Positions 15,686 through 24,698 of a stretch of 64,000 nucleotides of DNA are shown piece by piece. The notes beneath the pieces are model-generated. The model worked only from the letters and a program-made list of their open reading frames with translations, had not been told where the DNA came from and ran no database searches. Numbering within the stretch: the stretch's first letter is position 1; every line of letters begins with the position of its first letter. The position numbers were made by a program, and so were the translations under genes. Origin of the DNA: an uncultured Rubrobacteraceae bacterium (GTDB lineage Bacteria; Actinomycetota; Rubrobacteria; Rubrobacterales; Rubrobacteraceae); NCBI GenBank assembly GCA_902806085.1, contig CADCVH010000079.1:105658-169657 (forward strand), given 5' to 3'.

Positions 15686-15750
15686 TGGGCCAGGCAGTGG
15701 AGTGCGGTGGGGCCAGGAAGACCCCGGTCCCCGGACCCGGAGGAGGAACC

Positions 15751-16533
15751 ATAAGCGAAACGACTTCTTCGCCCGTCCCCGCGGTGGGCGTGGACCTGAC
15801 GGGGCGCAGCGCCCTTGTGACCGGCGCCGCCAGCGGCATCGGCCGGGCCGTGGCCGAACGGCTGGCCCGGGCGGGCGCGGCGGTTACGGTGCTCGACCTC
15901 GACGGCGAGGCCGCCGAGAGGGTCGCCGGCAGCATCGGCGGCGAGGCCGTGCGGGCCGACCTTTCGGATTACGAGATGCTCGACGCCTTGGAGTTCGAGG
16001 CCGACGTCGTGGTGAACAACGCCGGGGTGCAGCACGTGGCGGCCGTGGAGGAGTTCCCGCCCGAGAAGTTTTCGATGATCCTGAGGATCATGCTGGAGGC
16101 CCCGTTCAGGATCGTGCGCAAGGCCCTGCCGGGGATGTACGAGAAGGGGTGGGGGCGGGTGGTGAACGTGTCGTCTGTGCACGGCCTGCGGGCCTCGCCG
16201 TACAAGTCCGCCTACGTCGCGGCCAAGCACGGGCTGGAGGGGTTCTCCAAGACCGTGGCGCTGGAGGGCGGGCCGAAGGGCGTAACCAGCAACTGCGTCT
16301 GCCCGGCCTACGTGCGGACGCCGCTGGTGGAGGGCCAGATCTCGGACCAGGCAAAGCGGCACGGGATCGCCGAGGACGAGGTCATAGAGAAAATCATGCT
16401 GACCGAGACCGCGATCAAACGCCTCGTCGAGCCGGAGGAGGTCGCCGAGGTCGTCGCCTTTTTGTGCGCGCCCGCGGCCTCGTTCGTCAACGGCGCCTCC
16501 CTGACGATGGACGGCGGCTGGACGGCCCGATAG
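15751..16533 (+). CDS. SDR family 3-hydroxybutyrate dehydrogenase
   Basis: Classical SDR: TGAASGIG cofactor loop, NNAGVQH, Ser in VNVSSVHG and YVAAKHG catalytic Tyr/Lys. The SNCVCPAYVRTPLVEGQI stretch and length of about 260 match D-3-hydroxybutyrate dehydrogenase, which interconverts 3-hydroxybutyrate and acetoacetate with NAD(H). The next gene, acetoacetyl-CoA synthetase, would activate the product, so the two form a ketone-body use operon. Start: an excellent ribosome site (GGAGGAGGAA, 15739-15748) points to codon 15751, which is ATA, not a usual start. The first usual in-frame alternatives are GTG at 15784 and 15790, without a ribosome site. Confidence 0.85.
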   Translation: MSETTSSPVPAVGVDLTGRSALVTGAASGIGRAVAERLARAGAAVTVLDLDGEAAERVAGSIGGEAVRADLSDYEMLDALEFEADVVVNNAGVQHVAAVEEFPPEKFSMILRIMLEAPFRIVRKALPGMYEKGWGRVVNVSSVHGLRASPYKSAYVAAKHGLEGFSKTVALEGGPKGVTSNCVCPAYVRTPLVEGQISDQAKRHGIAEDEVIEKIMLTETAIKRLVEPEEVAEVVAFLCAPAASFVNGASLTMDGGWTAR

Positions 16534-16546
16534 AGGAGGAACGCGC

Positions 16547-18553
16547 ATGACCGAAACCACCGAGGGAAAACTCCTCTGGGAACCCTCCCCCGAGTTCCGC
16601 GAGAACTCGACCATCGCCCGCTACATGGGGTGGCTGCGGCGGGAGAAGGGCCTCCCTTTCGAGGACTACACCGCGCTGTGGGAGTGGTCCGTGACCGACC
16701 TCGACGGCTTCTGGTCGAGCCTCTGGGAGTTCTTCGATATCCAGTCTTCCAAACCCCCAGAAGGGGTGCTGGGACGGCGGGAGATGCCGGGGGCTGAGTG
16801 GTTCCCGGGGGCGGAGCTGAACTACGCCGAGCACGTCTTCCGCAACGCCGGCGAACGCCCTGGCGAACGCCCTGGCGAACGCCCCGACGAACCTGCCCTC
16901 GTCCACGCCTCGGAGCTGCGCCCGCTTGGGGAGACGTCCTGGCGGGAGCTCGAGGGTAAGGTCGCCGCCTTTGCGGCCGGTCTTTCGGGGATGGGCGTGG
17001 GGCGCGGCGACCGGGTCGTGGCCTACCTGCCGAACGTGCCGGAGGCGGTCGTCGCGTTTCTGGCGTGCGCCTCTTTGGGCGCCGTGTGGTCGAGCGCCTC
17101 GCCGGACTTCGGGGCGGGGAGCGTGGTGGACCGGTTCGCCCAGATCGAGCCGAAGGTCCTCGTGGCCTGCGACGGCTACCGCTACGGCGGCAAGGACTTC
17201 GACCGTACCGACGTCGTCGCGAGGTTGCAGGGGGAGATCCCAACGCTCCAGAAGACCGTCCTCCTCCCGTACCTCGACCAAGGGGCCGACACCGCGGCCC
17301 TCGACGACGCCGCCCTCTGGGACGACGTGCTGGCCGCGAACGAGGGCGCGCCCCTCCGTTTCGAGCGCGTCCCCTTCGACCATCCGCTTTGGGTCCTCTA
17401 CTCCTCGGGGACTACGGGGTTGCCAAAGGCCATCGTCCAGAGCCAGGGCGGCATCCTGCTCGAGCACCTCAAGAAGGGGCGCCTGCACATAGACTTGGGT
17501 CCCAACGACCGCTTCTTCTGGTTCACGACGACGGGCTGGATGATGTGGAACCTGCTCGTCGGCGGCCTGCTAGCCGGTGCCACGGCCGTCCTCTACGACG
17601 GCAGCCCCGCCCACCCGGGCATGAACGTCCTGTGGAAGCTCGCCCAGGATACCGGCATAACCCACTTCGGGACAAGCGCCGGCTACCTGACCGGATGCAT
17701 GAAGGCCGGGATAGAGCCGGGGCGGGACTTCGACCTCTCCGCGCTCAAGGGTGTCGGCTCGACCGGCTCCCCGCTCCCGCCCGAGGGCTTCGGGTGGGTC
17801 TACGGGCACGTCGGGGAGGACCTCTGGCTCTACTCGACGAGCGGCGGCACGGACCTCTGCACGGCGTTCGTCGGCGGGGTTCCGCTGTTACCCGTGCGGG
17901 CGGGGGAGCTCCAGGCGCGGTCGCTCGGGGCCGCCGTCCACGCCTTCGACCCCGACGGTAAGCCCGTCATCGGCGAGGTGGGGGAGATGGTCATAACCGC
18001 GCCCATGCCGTCGATGCCCGTCTTTCTGTGGAACGACCCCGAGGGAGAGCGGTACAGGGAGAGCTACTTCGACGTCTACCCTGGCGTGTGGCGTCACGGG
18101 GATTGGATCCTCGTAAACGGGCACGGCGGTTGCGTCATCTCCGGGCGCTCCGATTCGACCATAAACCGCGGGGGCGTCAGGATGGGCACGAGCGAGATCT
18201 ACTCCGCCGTCGAGGGCGTCGAGGAGGTCGCCGACAGCCTCGTCGTGGACATACCAAAGCCCGGCGGCGAATCCTTTATGCCCCTCTTCGTCGTCCTGGA
18301 AGAAGGCGTGGAGCTCGACGACGACCTCAAGAACAAGATAAAGCGGAGCATCCGCGAGCGGACCTCCCCGCGCCACGTCCCGAACGAGATCTTCGCCGTA
18401 CCCGACGTCCCGAAGACCCTCAACGGCAAGAAGCTCGAAGTGCCCGTAAAGAAGATCCTATCGGGGACCCCGCCCGAGGAGGCCGCCAGCCGCGACTCTT
18501 TAGGCAACCCCGAGTCCCTCGACCGCTTCGCCGAACTGGCGGAGAAGATCTAG
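16547..18553 (+). CDS. Acetoacetyl-CoA synthetase (acetoacetate--CoA ligase)
   Basis: 668 residues, the usual length. ATG at 16547 with GAGGAGG upstream, 13 bases after the dehydrogenase. ANL-family motifs: YSSGTTGLPKAIVQSQGG (P-loop), FGTSAGYLTG, GSTGSPLPPEGF, YSTSGGTDLC, HGDW and, near the C-terminus, the acylation Lys in PKTLNGKKLEVPVKK. It converts acetoacetate, ATP and CoA to acetoacetyl-CoA in the cytoplasm. An unusual GERPGERPGERP insert comes from three copies of a 12-base repeat (16850-16885) in a surface loop region. Partner of the preceding 3-hydroxybutyrate dehydrogenase. Confidence 0.93.
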   Translation: MTETTEGKLLWEPSPEFRENSTIARYMGWLRREKGLPFEDYTALWEWSVTDLDGFWSSLWEFFDIQSSKPPEGVLGRREMPGAEWFPGAELNYAEHVFRNAGERPGERPGERPDEPALVHASELRPLGETSWRELEGKVAAFAAGLSGMGVGRGDRVVAYLPNVPEAVVAFLACASLGAVWSSASPDFGAGSVVDRFAQIEPKVLVACDGYRYGGKDFDRTDVVARLQGEIPTLQKTVLLPYLDQGADTAALDDAALWDDVLAANEGAPLRFERVPFDHPLWVLYSSGTTGLPKAIVQSQGGILLEHLKKGRLHIDLGPNDRFFWFTTTGWMMWNLLVGGLLAGATAVLYDGSPAHPGMNVLWKLAQDTGITHFGTSAGYLTGCMKAGIEPGRDFDLSALKGVGSTGSPLPPEGFGWVYGHVGEDLWLYSTSGGTDLCTAFVGGVPLLPVRAGELQARSLGAAVHAFDPDGKPVIGEVGEMVITAPMPSMPVFLWNDPEGERYRESYFDVYPGVWRHGDWILVNGHGGCVISGRSDSTINRGGVRMGTSEIYSAVEGVEEVADSLVVDIPKPGGESFMPLFVVLEEGVELDDDLKNKIKRSIRERTSPRHVPNEIFAVPDVPKTLNGKKLEVPVKKILSGTPPEEAASRDSLGNPESLDRFAELAEKI

Positions 18554-18937
18554 AACCCCGGGCGGTCAGCCTTGGGCAAGACCGAACGACTGACCGCCCT
18601 TGCACAAAACTCGCTCTCTCAGCATCGGGCCATCTCTGAGAAGCCTCCACCACGACGCAACCCGCGGTGTGGTCGCCAGGAACCGAGCGCCAAAGACCGC
18701 AAGCAACTATTGACTCTAGTCCCCGCGTGCTTTAGCTTGCCCCACAGGGGAGCGAAGGAAGGAGCCTGTACAGCGCGGCGCGGGGAGTCCGCGAACGGAG
18801 AGCCGCGGGCGATCGATGCAACGCGCGAGGCGGTTTACGGGATGAGATCTCCGAATGCCGTCTCCCTGGTGGTCGGCCCGCGGTTCTCCGGATCTACCGA
18901 AACCTGATACCCGAAGCCTCCAAGAAAGGAGCCATGC
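18554..18937 (+). promoter_or_regulatory. 384-base intergenic region with a possible promoter
   Basis: No convincing gene. TTGACT at 18710-18715 with a 17-base spacer to TAGCTT (18733-18738) is the best promoter candidate, giving a leader of roughly 190 bases before the MFS gene. The leader is GC-rich and could fold strongly, but I recognise no riboswitch consensus. Ends with AAGAAAGGAGCC, the ribosome site of the next gene. Confidence 0.35.
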
Positions 18938-20332
18938 ATGACGACTTCCGGCGTAGGGGAGGCGGGGCCGAGCCCGTCCACGGTAAGGAAGGTGGCGCTT
19001 GCCGCGTGCACGGCCACCTCCATCGAGTGGTACGACTTCTTTATCTACCTGACGGCGGCGGCGCTTGTCTTTCCGGCGCTGTTCTTCGCCGAGGGCCTTG
19101 ACCCCACGATCGCGGTGCTGGCCTCGTTTAGCACGGCGGCGGTCGGCTTCGTGGCGAGGCCAGTGGGCGGCGCCCTCTTCGGGCACTTCGGGGACAGGTT
19201 CGGGCGCAAGCCCACCCTCGTCTTCGCGCTCGTGATGATGGGCGCGGCCTCGACCCTTATCGGACTGCTGCCGACCTACGCGACTATCGGGAGCCTCGCG
19301 GCGCTCTTGCTCGTGTTGCTGCGCTTCATCCAGGGGCTCGCCATCGGCGGGCAGTGGGGCGGGGCGGCGTTGCTCGCCACCGAGTACGCCCCCGAGGGGA
19401 AGCGCGGCTTCTACGGTTCCTTCGCCCAGATAGGCGTCCCGGTCGGGCTCATCATCGGGAACGTGGTCTTTTTGGTCTTGTCTGGGACGCTTTCGGAGGA
19501 GGCCTTCCTCGCCTGGGGCTGGCGCGTGCCGTTCCTCTTGAGCGTGGTCCTCATCGGGCTCGCGATGTACATACAGCTCAGGATCGAAGACACCCCGGTC
19601 TTCAGGCAACTGGAGGAGAAGGCCCGCCAGCAGCAGCAAGGGGGCGAGGGGCCGGTGCAGCAAGGCTCGCCCTTGATCGAGGTCTTCCGCAACCATCCCA
19701 AGCAGGTCCTGCTCGCGGCGGGGGCGTACATCGTCGTCAACGGCACTTTCTACATCATGATCACGGGTACTTTGGACTACGGCACCAGGGAGCTCGGCAT
19801 CGGCCAGAGCACGATGCTCGCCATCGTCCTGTTCGGCGCGTCGGCCGGCCTCCTCGCCAACCCCGGCTTCGGCGCCCTCTCGGACATACTCGGGCGGCGC
19901 AGGGTGTACATGGCCGGTGCGATCCTCATGGCGCTGTGGGCGTTCCCGATGTTCTGGCTCCTGAACACGGCCACGCCCGTGCTCATGATCCTGGGCCTCG
20001 TCGTCGGCAACTCGGTTTTGGCGATGATGTACGGCCCGCAGGCAGCCCTCTTCGCCGAGATGTTCAGCGCCAGGGTGCGCTACTCGGGCGCCTCGATGGG
20101 GTACCAGATCGCCTCCGTCTTCGCCGGCGGTCTCGCCCCCATAATCATGGTCTCACTCCTGGACGCCACCGGAACGTCGGCCTCCGTCTCCCTTTACATA
20201 ATCGTCATGGCCGCCATCACCCTCCTCTCCGTCTACCTCGTGACCGAGACCTTCGAGGACGAGATGGCCGAAGACCAGGCCCGCGAGAGCCAGGCTGAGG
20301 CCTCGGAGAGCCGGGATACGGTTACCAGCTAG
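18938..20332 (+). CDS. MFS transporter, metabolite:H+ symporter (MHS) family
   Basis: 464 residues, 12 predicted membrane segments. Family signatures: SIEWYDFFIYLTAAALVFP at the first helix, GRPVGG-like VARPVGGALFGHFGDRFGRK, LRFIQGLAIGGQWGGAALL and RVRYSGASMGYQIASVFAGG. These are typical of MHS permeases for citrate, alpha-ketoglutarate, proline/betaine, shikimate and related acids. ATG with AAAGGAGC upstream. It follows the ketone-body genes, so uptake of a hydroxy- or keto-acid is plausible. The truncated MFS at 15085-15633 is a close relative. Confidence 0.9.
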   Translation: MTTSGVGEAGPSPSTVRKVALAACTATSIEWYDFFIYLTAAALVFPALFFAEGLDPTIAVLASFSTAAVGFVARPVGGALFGHFGDRFGRKPTLVFALVMMGAASTLIGLLPTYATIGSLAALLLVLLRFIQGLAIGGQWGGAALLATEYAPEGKRGFYGSFAQIGVPVGLIIGNVVFLVLSGTLSEEAFLAWGWRVPFLLSVVLIGLAMYIQLRIEDTPVFRQLEEKARQQQQGGEGPVQQGSPLIEVFRNHPKQVLLAAGAYIVVNGTFYIMITGTLDYGTRELGIGQSTMLAIVLFGASAGLLANPGFGALSDILGRRRVYMAGAILMALWAFPMFWLLNTATPVLMILGLVVGNSVLAMMYGPQAALFAEMFSARVRYSGASMGYQIASVFAGGLAPIIMVSLLDATGTSASVSLYIIVMAAITLLSVYLVTETFEDEMAEDQARESQAEASESRDTVTS

Positions 20333-20410
20333 GGTAGCGCGTACCGAAACCGTGATGCCTCCCGCGCCCATCTGGTGGGGGGCATCGCCCATGTCAGCGG
20401 AGGAGAGACC

Positions 20411-21196
20411 TTGTACGAGACCATCCTCTTCGAGAAGACGGGCGGCGTCGCCGCCGTCGCCCTGAACCGCCCGAAAAAGCTGAACGCCTTCGACGCCACG
20501 ATGCACGAAGAGCTCTACGCCGCCCTCGAAGACGCCGCCGCGGACGAAGAGGTTCGCTGCGTCGTGTTGCGCGGCGAGGGGCGCGGGTTCTCCGCCGGCG
20601 CGGACCTCGCCCAGATCATAGAGGGCTCAGACGGCGACCCGGACCTCGGGGAGTACCTGCGCAACACCTACAGCCGTCTCGTCAAACGGATGGTCTCGAT
20701 GGAGAAGCCCATCGTCGCCTCGCTGCACGGTCCGGTCTACGGGGCTGGCGTCGGCATCGCGCTCGCCTGCGACCTGCGCGTCGCCGCCGAAAGCGCGAAA
20801 TTCTCCGTCGCCTTTATCAAGATCGGCCTGATGCCCGACGCCGGGGTCTCGTTCTTTCTGCCCCGCGTCGTCGGCCTCGGCCGCGCCCTTCAGATGAGCA
20901 TGCTCGGAGACCCCGTCGAGGCCGACGAGGCGTTACGGATCGGCTTGGTCAACAAGGTAGTCCCAGACGGGAAACTCTCCGGGGAGACCGCCGCCCTCGC
21001 GTCGCGCCTCGCCGCGATGCCGACGGCCGCCCTCGGCAGGACGAAGCGGGCCCTCTACGCGAGCTTCGAGGATGACCTGGAGACGGTTCTCGGGCGCGAA
21101 GCCGAAGGCCAGACCTTCTGCGGCTACACCGAAGACCACAAGGAGGGCGTCCGGGCGTTCTTCGAGAAGCGGGAAGCCCGGTTTACGGGGCGGTAA
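20411..21196 (+). CDS. Enoyl-CoA hydratase/isomerase family protein
   Basis: 261 residues from the TTG at 20411, preceded by GGAGGAGAG; an earlier in-frame start lacks such a site. Crotonase features: ALNRPKKLNAFDATMHEEL, the oxyanion-hole GRGFSAGADL, and HGPVYGAGVGIALACDLRVA. The second catalytic region is IGLMPDAGVSFFLPRVVG, in which the isomerase/hydratase Glu is replaced by Asp, as in PaaG-like and some ECI-type members. It would act on a 2- or 3-enoyl-CoA in fatty-acid or aromatic breakdown. Not assigned further. Confidence 0.87.
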   Translation: MYETILFEKTGGVAAVALNRPKKLNAFDATMHEELYAALEDAAADEEVRCVVLRGEGRGFSAGADLAQIIEGSDGDPDLGEYLRNTYSRLVKRMVSMEKPIVASLHGPVYGAGVGIALACDLRVAAESAKFSVAFIKIGLMPDAGVSFFLPRVVGLGRALQMSMLGDPVEADEALRIGLVNKVVPDGKLSGETAALASRLAAMPTAALGRTKRALYASFEDDLETVLGREAEGQTFCGYTEDHKEGVRAFFEKREARFTGR

Positions 21197-21202
21197 CGGT
21201 TG

Positions 21203-21643
21203 CTACCGCTCCTCCAGCTCCGGGTTGTTTCGTCCGGGAAGGGAATAGAAGAGCGAGCCGCCGCGGCTCTCGACGGTGAGGTGGCCCCCGCCGGCGAGTT
21301 CCGAGAGCATCCTGTCCGCCTCGCGGACGGTGAGCGAGGTCTCCATCGCGGCCTCGGCGGGGGTGATGCTGCCGCCGTTGTCCCGGATGGCCGAGAGGAG
21401 CTCCTTCTCGCCGTTGTTCGAGGCGGGGAGGGCATCCCTTCCCTGCAGGATCTTTGGCACGCCCCATCCGAGGCAGGCCGCCGCCCCGATCACGAACCCT
21501 ATGCCAGCCGCGGGGACGCCCGCGGTGATGATCACGAGCACCGCGGCGACGAGCAGCGCCACGCCGATGGCGGTGGTCGTGTACGCCGTCGTCAGGTCCC
21601 CCCGGTCTCCGGTCTCCCGACTTTGCCGCTTCAACTCGCCCAC
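21203..21643 (-). CDS. Hypothetical membrane protein with a C-terminal winged-helix-like region
   Basis: 146 residues from the GTG at 21643 (GGAGG just upstream). Two hydrophobic helices (TTAIGVALLVAAVLVIITAGV, then GIGFVIGAAACLGWG) are followed by a cytoplasmic stretch: NNGEKELLSAIRDNGGSITP and READRMLSELAGGGHLTVES. This part has the length and pattern of a small winged helix. No named family recognised. It is convergent with the enoyl-CoA hydratase gene, and the stops are 6 bases apart. Confidence 0.65.
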   Translation of the reverse strand: MGELKRQSRETGDRGDLTTAYTTTAIGVALLVAAVLVIITAGVPAAGIGFVIGAAACLGWGVPKILQGRDALPASNNGEKELLSAIRDNGGSITPAEAAMETSLTVREADRMLSELAGGGHLTVESRGGSLFYSLPGRNNPELEER

Positions 21644-21826
21644 CGCGCCTCCAGACCACCTTGCTCGCAACGCCTGGGGTTGGCCGTCGATCCACCGACC
21701 CTCTTGCCTGCGGAGGCATTCTAACTCGTACGTGCCGTGGGGGACATTCGCCGTTTTGTGATGCTCCGCTTCGACTGCGTCCGAGGTAGCCGTTCTGTAA
21801 GATAGGGGACGTTTCGCGGCGCGGAG

Positions 21827-22582
21827 GTGGGAGAGCTTGCGGGGTACCGTTCTTTGAAGCGGCTACGGGTGCTTATGACGCGGCAGGAGATCGTGCCGGG
21901 GAGGCTCGCCGGCGCCACGGTCGTCGTCTTGGACGTCTTTATGGCGACCACCACCCTGCTCGCGATCCTCGAGAACGGCGCCCGCGGCGTCTACCCGGCC
22001 GAAAGCCTGGGGGAGGCCGAAGAGATCCGCAAGAAGCTCGGGCCCGAAAACGTCCTGCGCGGCGGCGAGCAGGACGCCCGGAGGATCGACGGCTACGACC
22101 ACGGCCCCTTCCCCGATGAGTACGCGCCAGAGGTCGTCGCGGGCAAGGACGTCGTCTTCGTGACCACCAACGGCACCCGCGCCCTCGCCGACGCCGCCCC
22201 CGCCGAACGCGTCCTCCTCGGGAGCCTCCGCAACGCCCCCGCCGTCGCCCGCGAGCTCCAAGGGTCGGGGACCGATTCGATCTACCTGGTCTGCGCCGGC
22301 TCGGCGGGCCGCTTCACCGTCGAGGACTTCCTCGGCGCCGCCACGATAATCTCCCGCCTCGACCCCTCGGGCTGGCGCCTGAACGACGCCGCCTGGCTCG
22401 CCCTGGACTTCGTGGAGAGGCACGGCAAGGACATCCCCGAGGCCCTGAAGCGTGGCCGCGGCGGCCGCTGGTTCGTCGAGAACGACCGGATGGACGCCTT
22501 CGCCTTCGTCGCCGACGTCGGCGCGAGCGGGCTGGTGCCCGAGGTCAGAGCCGGTAAGCTAGTCGGCAAAGGAAGCGCGTGA
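21827..22582 (+). CDS. comB: 2-phosphosulfolactate phosphatase family protein (ComB)
   Basis: 251 residues. ComB family features: VVVLDVFMATTTLLAILENGA, EIRKKLGPENVLRGGEQDAR, VVFVTTNGTRAL with LGSLRNA, LVCAGSAGRFTVEDFLGAA and DVGASGLVPEV. ComB hydrolyses 2-phosphosulfolactate to sulfolactate, a step toward coenzyme M in archaea, and in some bacteria toward sulfolactate. The expected partners ComA and ComC are not in the window, so the physiological product is uncertain. GTG at 21827 follows GGCGCGGAG closely; TTG at 21854 is an alternative nearer the conserved core. Another organosulfur gene outside the main sulfur island. Confidence 0.85.
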   Translation: MGELAGYRSLKRLRVLMTRQEIVPGRLAGATVVVLDVFMATTTLLAILENGARGVYPAESLGEAEEIRKKLGPENVLRGGEQDARRIDGYDHGPFPDEYAPEVVAGKDVVFVTTNGTRALADAAPAERVLLGSLRNAPAVARELQGSGTDSIYLVCAGSAGRFTVEDFLGAATIISRLDPSGWRLNDAAWLALDFVERHGKDIPEALKRGRGGRWFVENDRMDAFAFVADVGASGLVPEVRAGKLVGKGSA

Positions 22583-22653
22583 CCGGCTGACGTGCCGAGA
22601 GCGCGGGCGAGGCCGGGGCTTGTTGATGGGCTGCCTACAAGAGGGGGCACCGA

Positions 22654-23712
22654 ATGTCCGGGACGATAGAGGTACGCAAGGGCGAGGGGTTCGACAGAGG
22701 AGCCGTCGAGCGCGTCTTGCGGGGGCGAATAGAAGGGCTGCCCGAAGGGGATCTCGAGGTCGAGCAGTTCCCTTCGGGCGCGTCGAACCTGACCTACCTG
22801 CTTAAGATCGGGGCCTGGGAGGGCGTGCTGCGCCGCCCGCCGATGGGGCCCATACCGCCCAAGGCCCACGACATGGGCCGGGAGTCCGGCATCCTCTCGA
22901 GGCTGAACGCCGCCTACCCGCTCGCCCCCAGGCCGTACTTCTTCTCCGACGACGAGGAGATCATCGGCGCGCCGTTCTACGTTATGGAGAAGAGGACGGG
23001 CGTCGTCCTCGACGACTCGTTCCCGGAGGGCGTCGAGCCGGACCGGGGGTTGCGCAGGGATATCTCGCGCACCGTCGCCGACACCCTCGTCGAGCTGCAC
23101 GCCGTGGACCCGTGGGGGGCCGGGCTCGGGGACCTCGGCAGGCCCGAAGGGTTCCTCGAGCGGCAGACGAAGGGTTGGATCTCCCGCTACGAAAAGGCAA
23201 AGACCGACGAGATACGGGAAGTGGGGCCGCTCACCGGCTGGCTCGCGGCGAACGTCCCCGAGAGCCCGGCCCCGACCATCATCCACAACGACTACAAGCT
23301 GAACAACCTCGTCCTGAACCCAGACGACCTGACCGAGGTCCGGGCCGTGCTCGACTGGGAGATGGCGACCGTGGGCGACCCGCTCTTCGACCTCGCCGTC
23401 TCGCTCTCGTACTGGGTCGAACCAGGCGACCCCGACGACCTCAAGGCCGTCATGCCGACCGTGACCGCCACGCCCGGCTTCATGACGCGCAAAGAGATCA
23501 TAGACCGCTACGCCGAAGGGAGCGGGCGCGACCTCTCGCAGATGCACTGGTACGTCGTCTTCGGCTACTTCAAGCTCGCGGGCATCCTGCAGCAGATCTT
23601 CGCCCGCTGGAAGAACGGCCAGACGGAGGACGAGCGCTTCGCCACCTTCGGCGACCGCGTAAGGACCCTCATCCTCCACGCCGAAGACCTCTCCCGCACG
23701 GGCGACGTCTAG
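22654..23712 (+). CDS. Phosphotransferase family protein (APH/ACAD10-like)
   Basis: 352 residues of the aminoglycoside-phosphotransferase/choline-kinase fold: SNLTYLLKIG and VLRRPPMGP at the nucleotide loop, IIHNDYKLNNLVLN (catalytic HxDxxxxN), then VLDWEMATVGDPLFDL (metal-binding DxE/D). This is the clade often found next to acyl-CoA dehydrogenases and fused to ACAD10/11 in animals, implicated in 4-hydroxyacid breakdown. The downstream gene, starting at its stop codon, is a 3-hydroxyacyl-CoA dehydrogenase, supporting a role in hydroxy-fatty-acid catabolism rather than drug resistance. Confidence 0.85.
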   Translation: MSGTIEVRKGEGFDRGAVERVLRGRIEGLPEGDLEVEQFPSGASNLTYLLKIGAWEGVLRRPPMGPIPPKAHDMGRESGILSRLNAAYPLAPRPYFFSDDEEIIGAPFYVMEKRTGVVLDDSFPEGVEPDRGLRRDISRTVADTLVELHAVDPWGAGLGDLGRPEGFLERQTKGWISRYEKAKTDEIREVGPLTGWLAANVPESPAPTIIHNDYKLNNLVLNPDDLTEVRAVLDWEMATVGDPLFDLAVSLSYWVEPGDPDDLKAVMPTVTATPGFMTRKEIIDRYAEGSGRDLSQMHWYVVFGYFKLAGILQQIFARWKNGQTEDERFATFGDRVRTLILHAEDLSRTGDV

Positions 23713-24569
23713 TGGCCCCGGCAGAGAAGATCGGCGTGCTCGGCACCGGCACGATGGGCGCCGGCATCGTCCAGCTTGCCGCCCAGTCCGGCCACGAGGT
23801 CGTCGCCTGCGACCCCTCCGTCGTGGCCCTCGAAAGGGCCCAGATCTCCGTCGGCGAGGGCCTCCTGCGTTTCGCGGAGAAGGGCGTCTTCACCGAAGAA
23901 GAGGCGTCGGACCATCGCGACCGCGTCCACTGGACCACGAACACCGAAGAGCTCCGCGACGCGGGCGTCATCATAGAAGCGATCGTGGAGAAGATCGAAC
24001 CCAAAAAACAGGCCCTCGCCGCCCTCGACGCCCTGCTCCCGCCGGAGGCGCCCCTCTTCACCAACACCTCCTCCATCCCCATAACGGAGCTCGCGGGCGC
24101 CACGAACCGCCCGGAGAAGGTCTGCGGCACCCACTTCTTCACCCCGCCCCCGATACGCGAGGCCGTCGAGATCCCGCGGGGAGCCCTCACGAGCGACGAG
24201 ACGGTCGAACGGGCCAAGGCCCTGGTCCGCTCCTTCGGCAAGCTCCCCGTCGTCGTAAACGGCGACCTCCCCGGCTTCGTCGCCAACCGCTTCCTCATCC
24301 CCATGCTCCTCGAGGCCTGCCGCCTCCTGGAGGCGGACGCCGCCCCCAAAGAGGACGTAGACCTCCTGGTAAAAAGAGGCATCGGCTTCCCGATAGGCCC
24401 CTTCGAGCTTGGCGATTTCATAGGCCTCGACGTGGCCCTGGACGTCACCTCCCGCATCCACGAAGCGACCGGCGACCCCTACTACGCCCCGCCAGAACTG
24501 CTCCAGGATCTGGTCCGCTCCGGCAAACTGGGCCGGAAGACCGGCGGAGGATTCTACGAATACAGCTAG
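23712..24569 (+). CDS. 3-hydroxyacyl-CoA (3-hydroxybutyryl-CoA) dehydrogenase
   Basis: 285 residues from the GTG at 23712, whose G is the last base of the upstream TAG. NAD-binding GVLGTGTMGAGIVQLAAQSG, then EAIVEKIEPKKQ, NTSSIPITELA, the catalytic GTHFFTPPP (His/Glu dyad region) and PGFVANRFLIPMLLEA, typical of FadB2/Hbd enzymes. It oxidises (S)-3-hydroxyacyl-CoA to 3-oxoacyl-CoA. Normal length for the monofunctional family (about 280-295). Coupled to the APH-like gene. Confidence 0.93.
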   Translation: MAPAEKIGVLGTGTMGAGIVQLAAQSGHEVVACDPSVVALERAQISVGEGLLRFAEKGVFTEEEASDHRDRVHWTTNTEELRDAGVIIEAIVEKIEPKKQALAALDALLPPEAPLFTNTSSIPITELAGATNRPEKVCGTHFFTPPPIREAVEIPRGALTSDETVERAKALVRSFGKLPVVVNGDLPGFVANRFLIPMLLEACRLLEADAAPKEDVDLLVKRGIGFPIGPFELGDFIGLDVALDVTSRIHEATGDPYYAPPELLQDLVRSGKLGRKTGGGFYEYS

Positions 24570-24698
24570 TCAGCACGCCCTCTCGCGCCTTTCGGCACGC
24601 CCCCGGTCTCTTTCGGCTTGTCGGCGCAAAGAAAAGCTGAAATGCTGAAAGCGTAGGCCGCGAGGCCGAAGCGTGCTGCGACGAGTGAAGGGAGGAGC

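Noticed and set aside
15685..15750. TTG at 15685 as start of the 3-hydroxybutyrate dehydrogenase
   Set aside because: It overlaps the TATAGT promoter and precedes the strong ribosome site by over 50 bases.
18700..18920. Possible T-box or other riboswitch in the MFS leader (GGTGGTCGGCCCGCGG vaguely like an antiterminator)
   Set aside because: No specifier stem, no consensus T-box bases, and the downstream gene is not an amino-acid gene. Needs a covariance search; I cannot support it by eye.
22282..23679. 465-residue minus-strand frame opposite comB and the phosphotransferase gene
   Set aside because: Crosses two genes and has low-complexity Pro/Arg/Asp composition without domain pattern.
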